DNA of 64,000 nt from Myxococcales bacterium (GTDB taxonomy: Bacteria > Myxococcota_A > Polyangia > Polyangiales > Houyiibacteriaceae). Positions 34,462 through 43,517 of the stretch are shown here, in pieces. Made by a program: the position numbers and the translations under genes. Within the stretch, counting starts at the first letter, position 1, and each line of letters opens with the position of its first letter. Location of the stretch: assembly GCA_029863605.1 (NCBI GenBank), contig JAOTVB010000015.1:43959-107958 (forward strand). The letters are read 5' to 3'. The notes under the pieces were generated by a model that was given only the letters and a program-made list of their open reading frames with translations, made no database searches and had not been told where the DNA came from.

Positions 34462-35865
34462 GTGAGTCGAGTCAGTGCATTTCGCGACGACGTACTCGGG
34501 ACGTGCGACGCGGTAGAGATCGGGCGCAAAATTCGGGAGGGCGAGATCACCGCCGCCGAAGCCGTAGTGGCTGCGGTGGCACGTGCCGAAGCGGTCAATC
34601 CAACTCTCAATGCGATTGCGACGCCGCAGTTCGACTCCGCACGTGCCGAAGCGACGACGACGCGTAGTGGCGCGTTCGCCGGCGTTCCGACGTTCGTCAA
34701 AGACACCGACCCCGTGGAGGGGGTCCCGCTCTTGTTTGGCTCGCGCGGGATGCCGAATGAGCCCTCGACGAAAACGTCGGAGTTCGTCGCTCAGTTGTAC
34801 GACTTGGGCTTCATTAGCCTCGGGAAAACGACGACACCGGAGTTCGGGCTGACAGGAACGACCGAGGCTCTGCTTTACGGGCCAACCCGCAACCCTTGGA
34901 ACACCGAGCACTCGACGGGCGGATCATCCGGGGGCGCCGCAGCGCTGGTCGCGGCCGGCGTCGTCCCGATTGCACACGCCAATGATGGGGGAGGCTCGAT
35001 TCGCATCCCGGCCTCGTGTTGTGGGATCGTCGGGCTCAAGCCTTCGCGCGGCCGTCTGCCCGACGTCGAAGGCGCCGCGCTCATTCCTGTCAAGATCATT
35101 CACCAAGGGGTAGTCACTCGAACCGTCCGAGACACCGCCGCGTTCTATCACGCCGCCGAGCAGCAACGCCCCCATCGAAGCCTGCCCAAGATCGGCCTGG
35201 TCGAGGGATTTGGACCTCGACGTCGGATCCGCTTCTTCTCCCAATGGGACCACGACCACCAGACCGATCCCGAATGTGTAGCCAGCGTCGAGCGCATCGC
35301 GCAGCTCTGCGAAGCGCACGGACATTCGGTCGAGAAGGTGGCGTGTCCGTTCGACTTGGCGCTTGCGGACGACTTCCTCGCCCTCTGGTCGACGATGGCG
35401 TTCGGCATCCTTCAATTCGGCCGGCAACTCATCCACCCGAGGTTCGACAAGCGGCAGGTAGAAGGGTTCACGCGGGGGCTGGCCCGAATGTTCCGGGAGC
35501 ACGCCTTCAGCATGCCAGCTGCAATCCGTCGTCTCCGACGGTTTGGAAACTTTTACGCGTCGCTTTTCGACGACTGCGACCTGCTACTTACGCCCACGGT
35601 GGCAACCCCACCGCCGCGCCTCGGGCACCTCGGCCCCGAAGTCCCGTTCGACCTCGCCATCGAGCGCTTGAGAGCGTTTCTCCCCTTCACGGCAATACAA
35701 AACATTTCGGGAGCACCCGCGATTTCGCTACCTGCCGGAATGAGCAAGACAGGTCTGCCGATCGGGGTCCAGCTCGCGTCAGCGCTCGGCCAGGAGCGAA
35801 CCCTTCTAGAGCTTGCTTTCGAGCTCGAAGAGTCCGCCCCCTGGCCTCTGATCTGTGAGGCTTAG
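34462..35865 (+). CDS. Amidase signature family protein
   Basis: 467 residues from GTG (no ATG fits; longer starts overlap the divergent gene). The Ser-cisSer-Lys triad is visible: Lys in [13 protein letters not shown], and the two Ser in [19 protein letters not shown] with [12 protein letters not shown]. The C-terminal [24 protein letters not shown] is typical. The family hydrolyses amides in many settings, including GatA and aryl acylamidases; no GatB/C neighbours, so not GatA. It overlaps the 3' end of the opposite gene by 4 bases. Confidence 0.92.
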   Translation: MSRVSAFRDDVLGTCDAVEIGRKIREGEITAAEAVVAAVARAEAVNPTLNAIATPQFDSARAEATTTRSGAFAGVPTFVKDTDPVEGVPLLFGSRGMPNEPSTKTSEFVAQLYDLGFISLGKTTTPEFGLTGTTEALLYGPTRNPWNTEHSTGGSSGGAAALVAAGVVPIAHANDGGGSIRIPASCCGIVGLKPSRGRLPDVEGAALIPVKIIHQGVVTRTVRDTAAFYHAAEQQRPHRSLPKIGLVEGFGPRRRIRFFSQWDHDHQTDPECVASVERIAQLCEAHGHSVEKVACPFDLALADDFLALWSTMAFGILQFGRQLIHPRFDKRQVEGFTRGLARMFREHAFSMPAAIRRLRRFGNFYASLFDDCDLLLTPTVATPPPRLGHLGPEVPFDLAIERLRAFLPFTAIQNISGAPAISLPAGMSKTGLPIGVQLASALGQERTLLELAFELEESAPWPLICEA

Positions 35866-36215
35866 CCTTTGCCGATGAGCTGCCCCCATTCTGCCATCAT
35901 CTGGTTGAGCTGGTCACCCGTGATGGCGTCGACGACTCCAAACCCGTCGAGGCAGTAGATGCACTGGAGCGTCATCGATCGGAATTTGTCCGCGCGTCGC
36001 AGAGTGTCGATCTGTGTTTCAGTCCCACGGACATGAACGAATCCGTTGAGCTCGCCTCCGTGCGCTTGAAAGAGCACGGGCTCGAAGGATTGAATCTCGC
36101 CGCGTTCGCGAAGTTGGGTGTAGTACTTCATCGTCGAGCCGAACAGCTCGAGCGCTTGCGCCTCGCGGCCGGTCTTGACCTGCTTCCACACCAGTGCCAG
36201 TCCTGCATTTGCCAT
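35862..36215 (-). CDS. Conserved-looking 117-residue protein of unknown function
   Basis: AGGAGG placed 8 bases before ATG 36215 decides the start over two upstream ATGs. The sequence MANAGLALVWKQVKTGRE, GGELNGFVHVRG and DAITGDQLNQMMAEWGQ suggests a compact alpha+beta (possibly dimeric ferredoxin-like) soluble protein with two Cys (CIYC). No motif is recognised. A 241-base divergent region with two short inverted repeats separates it from the LuxR gene. Confidence 0.7.
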   Translation of the reverse strand: MANAGLALVWKQVKTGREAQALELFGSTMKYYTQLRERGEIQSFEPVLFQAHGGELNGFVHVRGTETQIDTLRRADKFRSMTLQCIYCLDGFGVVDAITGDQLNQMMAEWGQLIGKG

Positions 36216-36231
36216 GGTCATACCCTCCTGA

Positions 36232-36274
36232 GACACGAACCCCGTGTCCCACTTGGTGTCCGAGGCGGCGGACA
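36232..36274. promoter_or_regulatory. Two adjacent short inverted repeats upstream of the 117-residue protein gene
   Basis: GACACG-AACCC-CGTGTC (36232-36248) and TGTCCG-AGGCGG-CGGACA (36257-36274), both with perfect 6-base arms, lie just before the start of the minus-strand gene and in the divergent region with the LuxR-type gene. They could be operator half-site pairs; by chance such arms can also occur in GC-rich DNA. Confidence 0.3.
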
Positions 36275-36456
36275 GCATGGCGCGCGAGACGCGTCAACCG
36301 TCGAGACGAACGATGGATCCCGGGAGTAGCGCCGCAGGCGAAAATGATCAACAGGGACCTGCTGACACCTAGCGACTTTCACCGCCTTGAGAAGCCGTTG
36401 GAAACACTTGCAAATACGGGATTCCAAAAAATAGGTCTAGACGCGGTTACGGTTTG

Positions 36457-37554
36457 ATGGGAGATCGATGTAGCAGGATGTGGGCTTTCGCCGGCACGCA
36501 CCTACAAAACATTGGAGGATGGTTGGATCCCGCAGGTGCAGCGATTATCGACTTCACCGAGACGGCCTATAACCTCGGGCTTAGTGGACCGGAATGGTTG
36601 CCAAAGCTCTTGAGAGATGGCGTCCAGTGCGTCGGGCACGGCCTTGGTCTCGCCGGCCTCACCTGTCAACGCGGCGCACAGCGCGGGGCATTCGTCATCG
36701 AGCAAGTCCACGTGGAGTCGTGCCCCGACGACTTCATCCAGAGCGTCATGAAAGCGCAGCTCGAAGTCCCACGGGAGTTTCTGTGGGAGATGAGCCGCCC
36801 TACGCATCCAAAGACCCTGAGTGAAGCCGCCGAAGAGAACCTTGTGGGATTCCACGATGTGACGCGCCATTTCACGCACGTGGAGGATGGCCTCGGCATG
36901 TCTGCGTTCGACCCCGATGGGCACGGTGTCTACCTGATCGCACCACTCCGGGAGCGCACCTCCCTAACGACACGAGAACGTGAGCGCTTACAAATGATCG
37001 CCTCCCACTTCGGCGCTGGTTATCGCTTGCGCCGTGCAGTCGACCCACCGACCTCGAGCGGTCCGCCGGAGACGACGCTCCCGCGCAGAGCCGAGGCCGT
37101 ATTGGACCCAAAAGACTTCCGAGTGACCGATGCGGCGGGCGACGCAAGAACCTGCGATTCGATCAGGGGGTTGCGGCAAGCCGCCAAACGCATCGACCAC
37201 GCGCGCGGCCACTTGCGCCAAAGCGATCCGGAAGCGGCGCTCGAGCTTTGGACGGCGTTGGTTCGCGGCAGGTGGTCGATGGTAGATTGGTTTGACTCCG
37301 ACAGCCGGCGTTTCGTGCTCGCGGTGCCCAATGAGCCTACGGTCAACGACCCCCGTGGCCTCACCAAGCAGGAGGCCCAGGTCGTTTCCCTAATCACCGC
37401 AGGGCAGACCAGCAAGCTCATCGCGTATCAGCTGGGGCTCTCCCAAGCCCGAGTGTCGGTTTTGGTCAGCTCCGCGATGCACAAACTCGGCGTCCGCACG
37501 CGGGCGCAGCTGGTCAAGAAGTGGCGTGACTTCGCAGGCTTGGTCACGACATAG
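36457..37554 (+). CDS. LuxR-family transcriptional regulator
   Basis: 365 residues. The C-terminal helix-turn-helix is plain: LTKQEAQVVSLITAGQTSK, LIAYQLGLSQARVSVLVSS and MHKLGVRTRAQL. The N-terminal ~200 residues form a sensor-like domain I do not recognise, containing FVIEQVHVESCPDDF and AFDPDGHGVYLIAP; no autoinducer-binding fingerprint and no receiver Asp. The start is uncertain: TTG or ATG at the left end, or ATG 36478. It precedes the PPOX gene by 88 bases that contain two small palindromes. Confidence 0.8.
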   Translation: MGDRCSRMWAFAGTHLQNIGGWLDPAGAAIIDFTETAYNLGLSGPEWLPKLLRDGVQCVGHGLGLAGLTCQRGAQRGAFVIEQVHVESCPDDFIQSVMKAQLEVPREFLWEMSRPTHPKTLSEAAEENLVGFHDVTRHFTHVEDGLGMSAFDPDGHGVYLIAPLRERTSLTTRERERLQMIASHFGAGYRLRRAVDPPTSSGPPETTLPRRAEAVLDPKDFRVTDAAGDARTCDSIRGLRQAAKRIDHARGHLRQSDPEAALELWTALVRGRWSMVDWFDSDSRRFVLAVPNEPTVNDPRGLTKQEAQVVSLITAGQTSKLIAYQLGLSQARVSVLVSSAMHKLGVRTRAQLVKKWRDFAGLVTT

Positions 37555-37581
37555 CCCGTAGCTTTCGCCCTACCCAGCGCC

Positions 37582-37610
37582 GGAAGGAACTTCCAATGGA
37601 CACCTGTGTC
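37582..37610. promoter_or_regulatory. Two perfect palindromes upstream of the PPOX gene
   Basis: GGAAG-GAA-CTTCC (37582-37594) and GACAC-CT-GTGTC (37599-37610) lie between the LuxR-type gene and the PPOX gene, ending about 30 bases before the ATG. They are plausible regulator or terminator-like sites; no T-run follows, so an operator is the better guess. Confidence 0.35.
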
Positions 37611-37642
37611 AGGAGCCTTAGAAGAAAAGGAAAAGAACCACC

Positions 37643-38038
37643 ATGAAATCGATTCCCGAAAGCCACGCCGACATCCTCAACAAACCCGCATTCGCGCACT
37701 TCTCGACGCTCATGTCCGACGGGAGCCCACATACCGCCCCTGTCTGGGTCGACATCGATGAAGGATATGTGGTGATCAACTCGTCCGAGGGCCGTCTCAA
37801 GGATCGCAACGTTCGCCGCGACCCGAGAGTCGCGATCTCGCTGACCGACCCGGAGAACCCGTACCGCTCCCTCGTGATCCGCGGCCGAGTCGTGAAGATC
37901 ACGAACGAGGGGGCCGACGATCACATCGATCGGATGGCAAGAAAGTACATGGGCGTGGATTCCTATCCGTTCCGCAAGCCGACCGAGGTCCGCGTGCTCT
38001 ACTACATCGAACCCGAGAAGATTTCCGTCACCCCATGA
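37643..38038 (+). CDS. PPOX-class flavin/F420-type oxidoreductase
   Basis: 131 residues of the split-barrel pyridoxamine-phosphate-oxidase family: AFAHFSTLMSDGSPHTAPVWV, SSEGRLKDRNVRRDPRVAIS and SLVIRGRVVKI are the usual TIGR03618-like signature. The subgroup often uses F420 in actinobacteria; in this organism FMN or F420 are both possible. A purine-rich stretch (GAAAAGGAAAAG) serves as ribosome site. Small stand-alone reductase; substrate unknown. Confidence 0.85.
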   Translation: MKSIPESHADILNKPAFAHFSTLMSDGSPHTAPVWVDIDEGYVVINSSEGRLKDRNVRRDPRVAISLTDPENPYRSLVIRGRVVKITNEGADDHIDRMARKYMGVDSYPFRKPTEVRVLYYIEPEKISVTP

Positions 38039-38048
38039 CCGAAGAAGC

Positions 38049-38588
38049 TCAGTTCCGACTGAGCTCGGCCCAGAAGATCCCTCGGAAGTGTCCGGGTTCG
38101 AACCCAGTAGCGTCGTCAGCGGGATAGAGCTCGTCGATGCGTTCTAGGACGTCCGGCGCAATCGCGGTGCCGTGACAGGTCACGCACATGGGTTGTAGAT
38201 AGATCGGCTCGACGTAACCCACCGTGTCGTCATCGAGCACGACGACCCTCGGCTCCATTTGGTCGGGCGCAGTCAGGTATCCTTGCAACAGGGGCTGCAT
38301 CCAAAGCTTTGGTGCATTGCTCGGGTTTCGAAGCTTGTGGCTGGTACGACCTACCCTTGCGACCCGGGAGCCGGCACCCTTGGTAACCGCTGGCGCGACC
38401 GCATGGCAAGCCGTTACGGCTTCGACCGGCCCCTGCTCGACGGCTTTGACCAAAGCTCGCTTGAGGTTCTTTTTCAGAGGCATGACCGCTTCGGCACCTC
38501 GCTCCCGCCAGTAGCTTTCGTTGATCCGATCCTTGTCGCAGGCAGGAAAGACCAGAATCACGGACGCAAGAAGCGCGGCTCGCCACAT
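38049..38588 (-). CDS. DUF3365-type heme lipoprotein
   Basis: 179 residues. Lipobox FPAC near residue 16, then a helical region and the single c-type heme motif CVTCHG in PIYLQPMCVTCHG. Layout (KLRNPSNAPKLW, VVVLDDDTVGYVEPIYL) matches the DUF3365/Tll0287-like periplasmic heme sensor or electron-transfer domain. It is likely outside the inner membrane and may act as redox sensor or carrier. Tail-to-tail with the PPOX gene. Confidence 0.85.
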   Translation of the reverse strand: MWRAALLASVILVFPACDKDRINESYWRERGAEAVMPLKKNLKRALVKAVEQGPVEAVTACHAVAPAVTKGAGSRVARVGRTSHKLRNPSNAPKLWMQPLLQGYLTAPDQMEPRVVVLDDDTVGYVEPIYLQPMCVTCHGTAIAPDVLERIDELYPADDATGFEPGHFRGIFWAELSRN

Positions 38589-38662
38589 GAGGACTGTGTT
38601 GCATCAGCCTATCGTCGGAATCAAGCCGGGCTTCCGAACCTGGGCTTTGCTACGATCCGTGG

Positions 38663-39400
38663 ATGACTCGTGGGTTCTGTTGGCTTGTGTTCTTCGTCCT
38701 CGTGTTCTCGCTACCAACGGGGGCGCGCGCGCACCTGGACATGACGAGCCCGGTCTCGCGCTACGGCCCGAACGTCCTGAAGACGGGGCCTTGTGGGGTC
38801 GCCGGAGGCGAGAGAAGTGCAAACATCAACTACTTCGAGCCCGGACAGACGATCGAGGTCGAATGGGACGAGTACACCGACCATCCCTCCCACTACCGGA
38901 TCTCTTTCGACGAAGACGGGGACGACGATTTCGTCGATCCCGCCACGATGCAGGAGTACTACTCGAACGACGCCGTCCTGCTCGACAACATCAAAGACGA
39001 GCCGCCGACCGACCCTCTCTACCGCGTGAGCGTCACCCTCCCCGACGTGGAATGCGACAACTGCACGCTTCAAGTGATCCAAGTCATGTACGACAAACGT
39101 CCGTACGTGGTCCCGGGCAACGACATCTACTATCAGTGTGCGGATCTGGTGTTGACTCGGGGCGGCGCTCCTGACGCTGGCACTGGGGCTGACGCCGGCA
39201 CTGGCACCGACGCTGACGCCGGCACTGACACTGATGCTGGCGCCGTCCCTGACGCGGGCCCTCGCGCTGGCCCTGACACCGGCACTGGCTCTGGGTGCCG
39301 GGCGTCGCGTGGAAACACGGGCTCGCTCGGGCTCGTCCTCTGGCTTTTATCGCTCATCGTGATCCGGCGTCTTGCTCGCGGGGCCGAGTTTCCCGTATAG
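38663..39400 (+). CDS. LPMO-like secreted protein with C-terminal sorting tail
   Basis: 245 residues. Signal peptide ends GARA, which leaves His24 as the mature N-terminus (HLDMTSPVSRYG), the feature needed for a copper His-brace. Core YGPNVLKTGPCG and LQVIQVMYDKRPYV fit the polysaccharide monooxygenase-like family found in myxobacteria. A DAGTG/DADAGT linker (about 165-210) follows, then GCRASRG, a hydrophobic helix SLGLVLWLLSLIVI and RRLAR, a MYXO-CTERM/GlyGly-type sorting signal. Likely surface-anchored or released at the outer membrane; oxidative attack on a polysaccharide is inferred. Confidence 0.8.
   Translation: MTRGFCWLVFFVLVFSLPTGARAHLDMTSPVSRYGPNVLKTGPCGVAGGERSANINYFEPGQTIEVEWDEYTDHPSHYRISFDEDGDDDFVDPATMQEYYSNDAVLLDNIKDEPPTDPLYRVSVTLPDVECDNCTLQVIQVMYDKRPYVVPGNDIYYQCADLVLTRGGAPDAGTGADAGTGTDADAGTDTDAGAVPDAGPRAGPDTGTGSGCRASRGNTGSLGLVLWLLSLIVIRRLARGAEFPV
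39167..39294 (+). repeat. GACGC(T/C)GGCACTG-type imperfect tandem repeat encoding the linker
   Basis: About 128 bases of degenerate short tandem repeats inside the LPMO-like gene, translated as Asp-Ala-Gly-Thr units. The same DNA unit recurs without a gene at 42012-42030 and 62261-62330, always on the plus strand. Confidence 0.8.
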
Positions 39401-39411
39401 AGAAGCGCCCA

Positions 39412-40275
39412 ATGCGCATCGCGGAGTTGTATGCGGCGAACCGAGAGCCGGTTTTCTCGCTCGAGTTCTTCACGCCGAAGGACGAATCGGGCCGACGAGC
39501 CTTGTTCCGCGCGACCGAGCGCTTGTTGGCGATCGAGCCCGCCTTTGTGTCGATCACCTGTGGGGCTGCTGGAACGACCCGCGAGCGCACTGCTGACCTC
39601 GCGATCGAAGTCCAGCAAGAGCTTGGCGTCCCGACGATGGCGCACCTCGTCTGCACCGGCACCACGAAGGAGGAGCTCGAAGAGACCCTGAGACACATGC
39701 AGAAACACGGAATCGAGAACATCCTTGCTCTCCGAGGTGACCCACCCCGCGGCGCGTCCAATTGGACCCCGGTAAAAGGGGGGTTTCGTCATGCCAACGA
39801 GCTTGTTGCGTTCATCAAGGAGCGATTCGACCTGGGCATCGCCGGCGCATGTTATCCCGAGAAACACCACGAGGCCACGAGCCTGGAGGCGGATATCGAC
39901 AACCTAGTGCGCAAGGTCGAAGCGGGCGTGGAGGTTCTCATCACGCAGCTGTTCTTCGAGAACGACCGATACTGGTCCTTCGTCGAAGCGGTGCGCGGAC
40001 GCGGAGTCGAGGTGCCCATCGTGCCTGGCATCATGCCTGTGCTGAGCCTCGCAAACCTTCAACGAATCGCGTCGCTATCCCCGGGGACCACGGTCCCCCG
40101 GGCCCTCGAGGAGGGGCTTCAAAGGGCAGGCGACGACGAAGTGGGGGCATTCGAAACAGGTGTCGCCTTTGCAGCCGCGCAATGCCGCGAGCTGCTCAAT
40201 AAAGGCGCGCCCGGGATTCACTTCTATACGCTGAACCGATCCAAAGCGACCCTACGCACAGTCGCCTCACTCTGA
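39412..40275 (+). CDS. metF: Methylenetetrahydrofolate reductase
   Basis: 287 residues with EPVFSLEFFTPKDESGRRAL, VSITCGAAGTTRERT, NILALRGDPPRG, TQLFFENDRYWSF and PGIMPV. These are the FAD and folate-binding elements of bacterial MetF; length is normal. It reduces 5,10-methylene-THF to 5-methyl-THF for methionine synthesis. ATG is 11 bases after the LPMO stop. Together with the HgcAB-like and methyltransferase genes it is the only other methyl-carrier gene in the window, but the two loci are 8 kb apart. Confidence 0.93.
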   Translation: MRIAELYAANREPVFSLEFFTPKDESGRRALFRATERLLAIEPAFVSITCGAAGTTRERTADLAIEVQQELGVPTMAHLVCTGTTKEELEETLRHMQKHGIENILALRGDPPRGASNWTPVKGGFRHANELVAFIKERFDLGIAGACYPEKHHEATSLEADIDNLVRKVEAGVEVLITQLFFENDRYWSFVEAVRGRGVEVPIVPGIMPVLSLANLQRIASLSPGTTVPRALEEGLQRAGDDEVGAFETGVAFAAAQCRELLNKGAPGIHFYTLNRSKATLRTVASL

Positions 40276-40286
40276 CGCTGTTCCCG

Positions 40287-41348
40287 ATGTACACGAAGAA
40301 GAACTACTCAATGAAGGATATGGCCTGGTGGACTCGCCAGGACACAGTCCTTTTGTTCCTCATCGCCCTGGTCCCGGTGATCCTTTACGAAGTCCTCGAT
40401 CAGAAGTGGCTTCATCTTCCATGGTTGCCCATTGCTGTCGTCGGTACAGCCGTGGCTTTCATCATCAGCTTTCAAAACAACGCGACGTACGATCGCGTTT
40501 GGGAGGCGAGAAAAATCTGGGGTGGGATCGTCAACGCCTCGAGAACCTGGGGCATCGCGGTGAACGACTTCATCACCAATGACTTTGCCGATGAGAAGGC
40601 AAGTGACGGGGAGCTCCGAGCGATCCGTAAAGAGCTGATCTTCCGACATGTTGCCTGGCTGACTGCGCTGCGGCACGCGATGAGGCAGCCACGACCATGG
40701 GAACACGCCATGAAGCACCCGACGAATAGAGAATGGAGGGACATGATTGGCGTGAGAGAGCATCGGTATCTGCTCGAAGACGAGCTCGAGCTCTATCTTT
40801 CGGAGGAAGAACGCGCCTATGTTCTCTCCAAGTCCAACAAGCCCACGCAGATCATTTCTCTTCAGTCGAAACAACTGCGCAGACTTCGAACCCGAAGCCT
40901 CATCGAAGATTTTAGACACATGGAGATGGAGAACGTCCTGAAAGAGCTCTATGCGCTGCAAGGCAAATCGGAACGGATCAAGAACTTCCCGTACCCGCGA
41001 CAGTACGCAACTCTCAATTCGACGTTCTTGTGGATCTTCGTGGTACTCCTTCCGTTCGGCGTGATGTTCGAGTTCGAAAGAATTGGAGCCGAATTGATAA
41101 CCAAGTATCCGTACATCGGTGCGAATTTCGTTTGGCTGAGCGTGCCCTTCAGCGTTCTCGTCATGTGGGTCTTTCATACGATGGAGCGAATCGGGCGAGT
41201 CAGCGAAAATCCGTTCGAGGGGACGCCAAACGACGTGCCGATCACCACGATTTCTCGAGGCATCGAGATCGATCTCCGGGAAATGATCGACGAAGACCCG
41301 GAATCGATTCCGGCCCCCATCGAACCCCAATACGACACTCAAACGTGA
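40287..41348 (+). CDS. Bestrophin-type anion channel
   Basis: 353 residues. Membrane helices at about 22-40, 48-66 and 235-290. NATYDRVWEARKIWGGIVNASR after helix 2 and the later GEFERIG-like and NPFEGTPNDVPITTI stretches are bestrophin/UPF0187 hallmarks. Bestrophins pass chloride and bicarbonate. Directly followed 8 bases later by a beta-carbonic anhydrase with GAGGAG ribosome site, suggesting that bicarbonate is the relevant ion. It begins 11 bases after metF. Confidence 0.9.
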   Translation: MYTKKNYSMKDMAWWTRQDTVLLFLIALVPVILYEVLDQKWLHLPWLPIAVVGTAVAFIISFQNNATYDRVWEARKIWGGIVNASRTWGIAVNDFITNDFADEKASDGELRAIRKELIFRHVAWLTALRHAMRQPRPWEHAMKHPTNREWRDMIGVREHRYLLEDELELYLSEEERAYVLSKSNKPTQIISLQSKQLRRLRTRSLIEDFRHMEMENVLKELYALQGKSERIKNFPYPRQYATLNSTFLWIFVVLLPFGVMFEFERIGAELITKYPYIGANFVWLSVPFSVLVMWVFHTMERIGRVSENPFEGTPNDVPITTISRGIEIDLREMIDEDPESIPAPIEPQYDTQT

Positions 41349-41356
41349 GGAGAGCC

Positions 41357-41995
41357 ATGAGCACGTACCAAGAGGTCTTTGAAAACAACCGCAAATGGGT
41401 CGAGCAGAACACCGAACGAGATCCTAATTTCTTCCGGCGGCTCGCGGAGCAGCAGGATCCGGACTTCTTGTTCATCGGATGCTCCGATAGCCGTGTCCCT
41501 GCCAACGAGATCATGGGCCTCGATGCCGGAGAGGTCTTCGTTCATCGCAACGTGGCCAACCTGGTGGTCAATACCGATATCAACGCACAGTCGGTCATCC
41601 AGTACGCCGTCGCGAACCTCGATGTAAAGCACATCGTCGTTTGCGGACATTACGGTTGCGGGGGAGTCGCGGCAGCCATGCAGCCGAAGGACCTCGGTTT
41701 GCTGAACGGCTGGCTACGTGAGATTCGAGACGTCTACCGTCTACATCAAGAGCAGCTGGACGCCATCGAAGACACCGACGCTCGCTACAGGCGGCTGATC
41801 GAGCTCAACATTCGAGAGCAGTGCGTCAACGTGATCAAAACCGCCGTCGTCCAAAAGACGTACCTGCGAACGGGTCACCCGACAGTCCACGGATGGGTTT
41901 ACGACATTTCCAACGGCCTGTTGCGCGACCTGGAGATCCCCTTCGGAAAAATCCTCGAGCGAATCCAGGAGATCTATCGCCTCGACGCAACTTAG
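41357..41995 (+). CDS. can: Beta-class carbonic anhydrase
   Basis: 212 residues. Zinc ligands Cys42 (GCSDSRVP, with Asp44 and Arg46), His98 and Cys101 (CGHYGCGG) are all present, so the enzyme should be active in CO2/bicarbonate interconversion. Length matches bacterial Can proteins. It follows the bestrophin gene by 8 bases, an operon that would let bicarbonate be made and moved together. Confidence 0.95.
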   Translation: MSTYQEVFENNRKWVEQNTERDPNFFRRLAEQQDPDFLFIGCSDSRVPANEIMGLDAGEVFVHRNVANLVVNTDINAQSVIQYAVANLDVKHIVVCGHYGCGGVAAAMQPKDLGLLNGWLREIRDVYRLHQEQLDAIEDTDARYRRLIELNIREQCVNVIKTAVVQKTYLRTGHPTVHGWVYDISNGLLRDLEIPFGKILERIQEIYRLDAT

Positions 41996-42025
41996 GAGAT
42001 CCTGGGACGGTCACTGACGCTGACG

Positions 42026-43495
42026 CTACCCCGGCCTACCCTCGTGCAGCTTCAAGTACCGGAGAAATTCCCGCCTCGTCTGCGGGCCTTGCTTCCGGTA
42101 GCTCGAGCGCTTCAATGATGGGTCGGCTTCGATCGCCGCTTTGGCGAGCGACACATCGTCGCCTCCAATGGCGCAGCGAGTCGCATCGGCGTCGATTCCA
42201 TACACCTGAGCGGCGCTCAAACCGAGGATTTTCGCGCGGATTGCATCGGTGAGAGCGGGATAACCGAACTCGTCCTGCATGCTTTGCGGGATTTGAAAAG
42301 TTCGAAACGCGCTGATCTGGTCTTGCGGTGATCCGTACCAGATCGAGTCAGTGCCCCAAAGGATTCGATCTTCTCCGAGATTCACGAGGAGCTTCCCCAA
42401 GACGTGGGCCGCCTGCGTTGGGCGTGTCATGAGGAACCGCCAGGTGCTCCCGAGCTCGGCGTAGACGTTCCCCTGCTTGCCGATCCCATTGTCGAGGACC
42501 GCCTTGACCAGCGTGTCGACACCTTGCTGCGAGTTGGGGTCGTAGGGACCCTCTTCCACGGCCAGCTCGTAGCCGGAGTGGTAGACCAAGAAGCTCACGT
42601 CAGGGTACATCGGCGCAACGACTCCTATGTCTTCGGGCGTGGTGGTGGGGTCCAAGCCGAAAAACGATAGGCCTTTGTGGGCACAAATGAGCTTCACATC
42701 GAGCTCTCGTGCTTTCTCGATGAAGGGGATGCCGATCGCCTCGTCGTCGAGTCGCCAAGAGCCAAACTGCGTATACACCTTCCATGCCGCGATCTCTTGT
42801 TCTTCCTTGAGCGCTTGCATCCCATCGAGCTGCGCCTGGCCCCGGTCGGGCACGACGATGCCGTGGATGACGAGACGTTCCGAGTCTGCCAATCGGTTCA
42901 CGATTTCTCGGGTGGCAGCGGCCTCTTCGGTCTCGAGCGGATTGTCGCCGGGAACCGCCGGTACTTGCGACAACACCGCAACGCTGGTGTCGCTATTGAC
43001 GAAGAGCTCACGAATGTAATGGTCCGCATCGAAACAATCGACGAAGTCCATCTCACCGCACCCCGACTGCGGGAACGTCGCCAATGATCCCTCGAATCCG
43101 CCCCCCTCACGCCAAGCACCGTTCGGATTCACGTGATGGGTCTGCACGTCGAAAATGAATTCATCGCCCTGCAGCGCTTCGCAGGCGCCGGCATCCAGCA
43201 TCATCCCGCCGTCGACATTGAATCCGGCGTCGTTGGTCGAACAGCCGTAGACCTGATTGATCACGCAGAGGGCTGTCGCCGTTCCCATCGTGCTCGAGAC
43301 GAAATCACGACGTGATAGTCCTAGCCGTCGAGCTTTCTCGGCCACCAGACGCTGGAACGTTTCTTCCGCGATCCGGTCGCGCTTGGTCGGGGGCGGGGGA
43401 TCGAACTCTCCGTTCGAGCCCGTTCGAAACGGAATCGGCGATTCGATCGGTGGCTCGTGTGAGCTCTTCTTCACGAGGGAAGGATACCGTGCCAC
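42026..43495 (-). CDS. Tat-exported amidohydrolase-family lipoprotein
   Basis: 489 residues from a GTG. A twin-arginine signal sits unusually far in: LSRRDFVSSTMGTATALCV then VYGC, a lipobox, at about residue 85; about 60 residues precede the RR. The catalytic part is a metal-dependent TIM barrel of the amidohydrolase 2 (ACMSD-like) type with FDVQTHHVNP, ICAHKGLSFF, HSGYELAV and LWGTDSIWYGSP. These enzymes decarboxylate or hydrolyse carboxylated substrates. No ATG fits; the true start could be later than the GTG. Monocistronic. Confidence 0.8.
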   Translation of the reverse strand: MARYPSLVKKSSHEPPIESPIPFRTGSNGEFDPPPPTKRDRIAEETFQRLVAEKARRLGLSRRDFVSSTMGTATALCVINQVYGCSTNDAGFNVDGGMMLDAGACEALQGDEFIFDVQTHHVNPNGAWREGGGFEGSLATFPQSGCGEMDFVDCFDADHYIRELFVNSDTSVAVLSQVPAVPGDNPLETEEAAATREIVNRLADSERLVIHGIVVPDRGQAQLDGMQALKEEQEIAAWKVYTQFGSWRLDDEAIGIPFIEKARELDVKLICAHKGLSFFGLDPTTTPEDIGVVAPMYPDVSFLVYHSGYELAVEEGPYDPNSQQGVDTLVKAVLDNGIGKQGNVYAELGSTWRFLMTRPTQAAHVLGKLLVNLGEDRILWGTDSIWYGSPQDQISAFRTFQIPQSMQDEFGYPALTDAIRAKILGLSAAQVYGIDADATRCAIGGDDVSLAKAAIEADPSLKRSSYRKQGPQTRREFLRYLKLHEGRPG

Positions 43496-43517
43496 TGCCG
43501 TCGTGACGACCGCTCCC

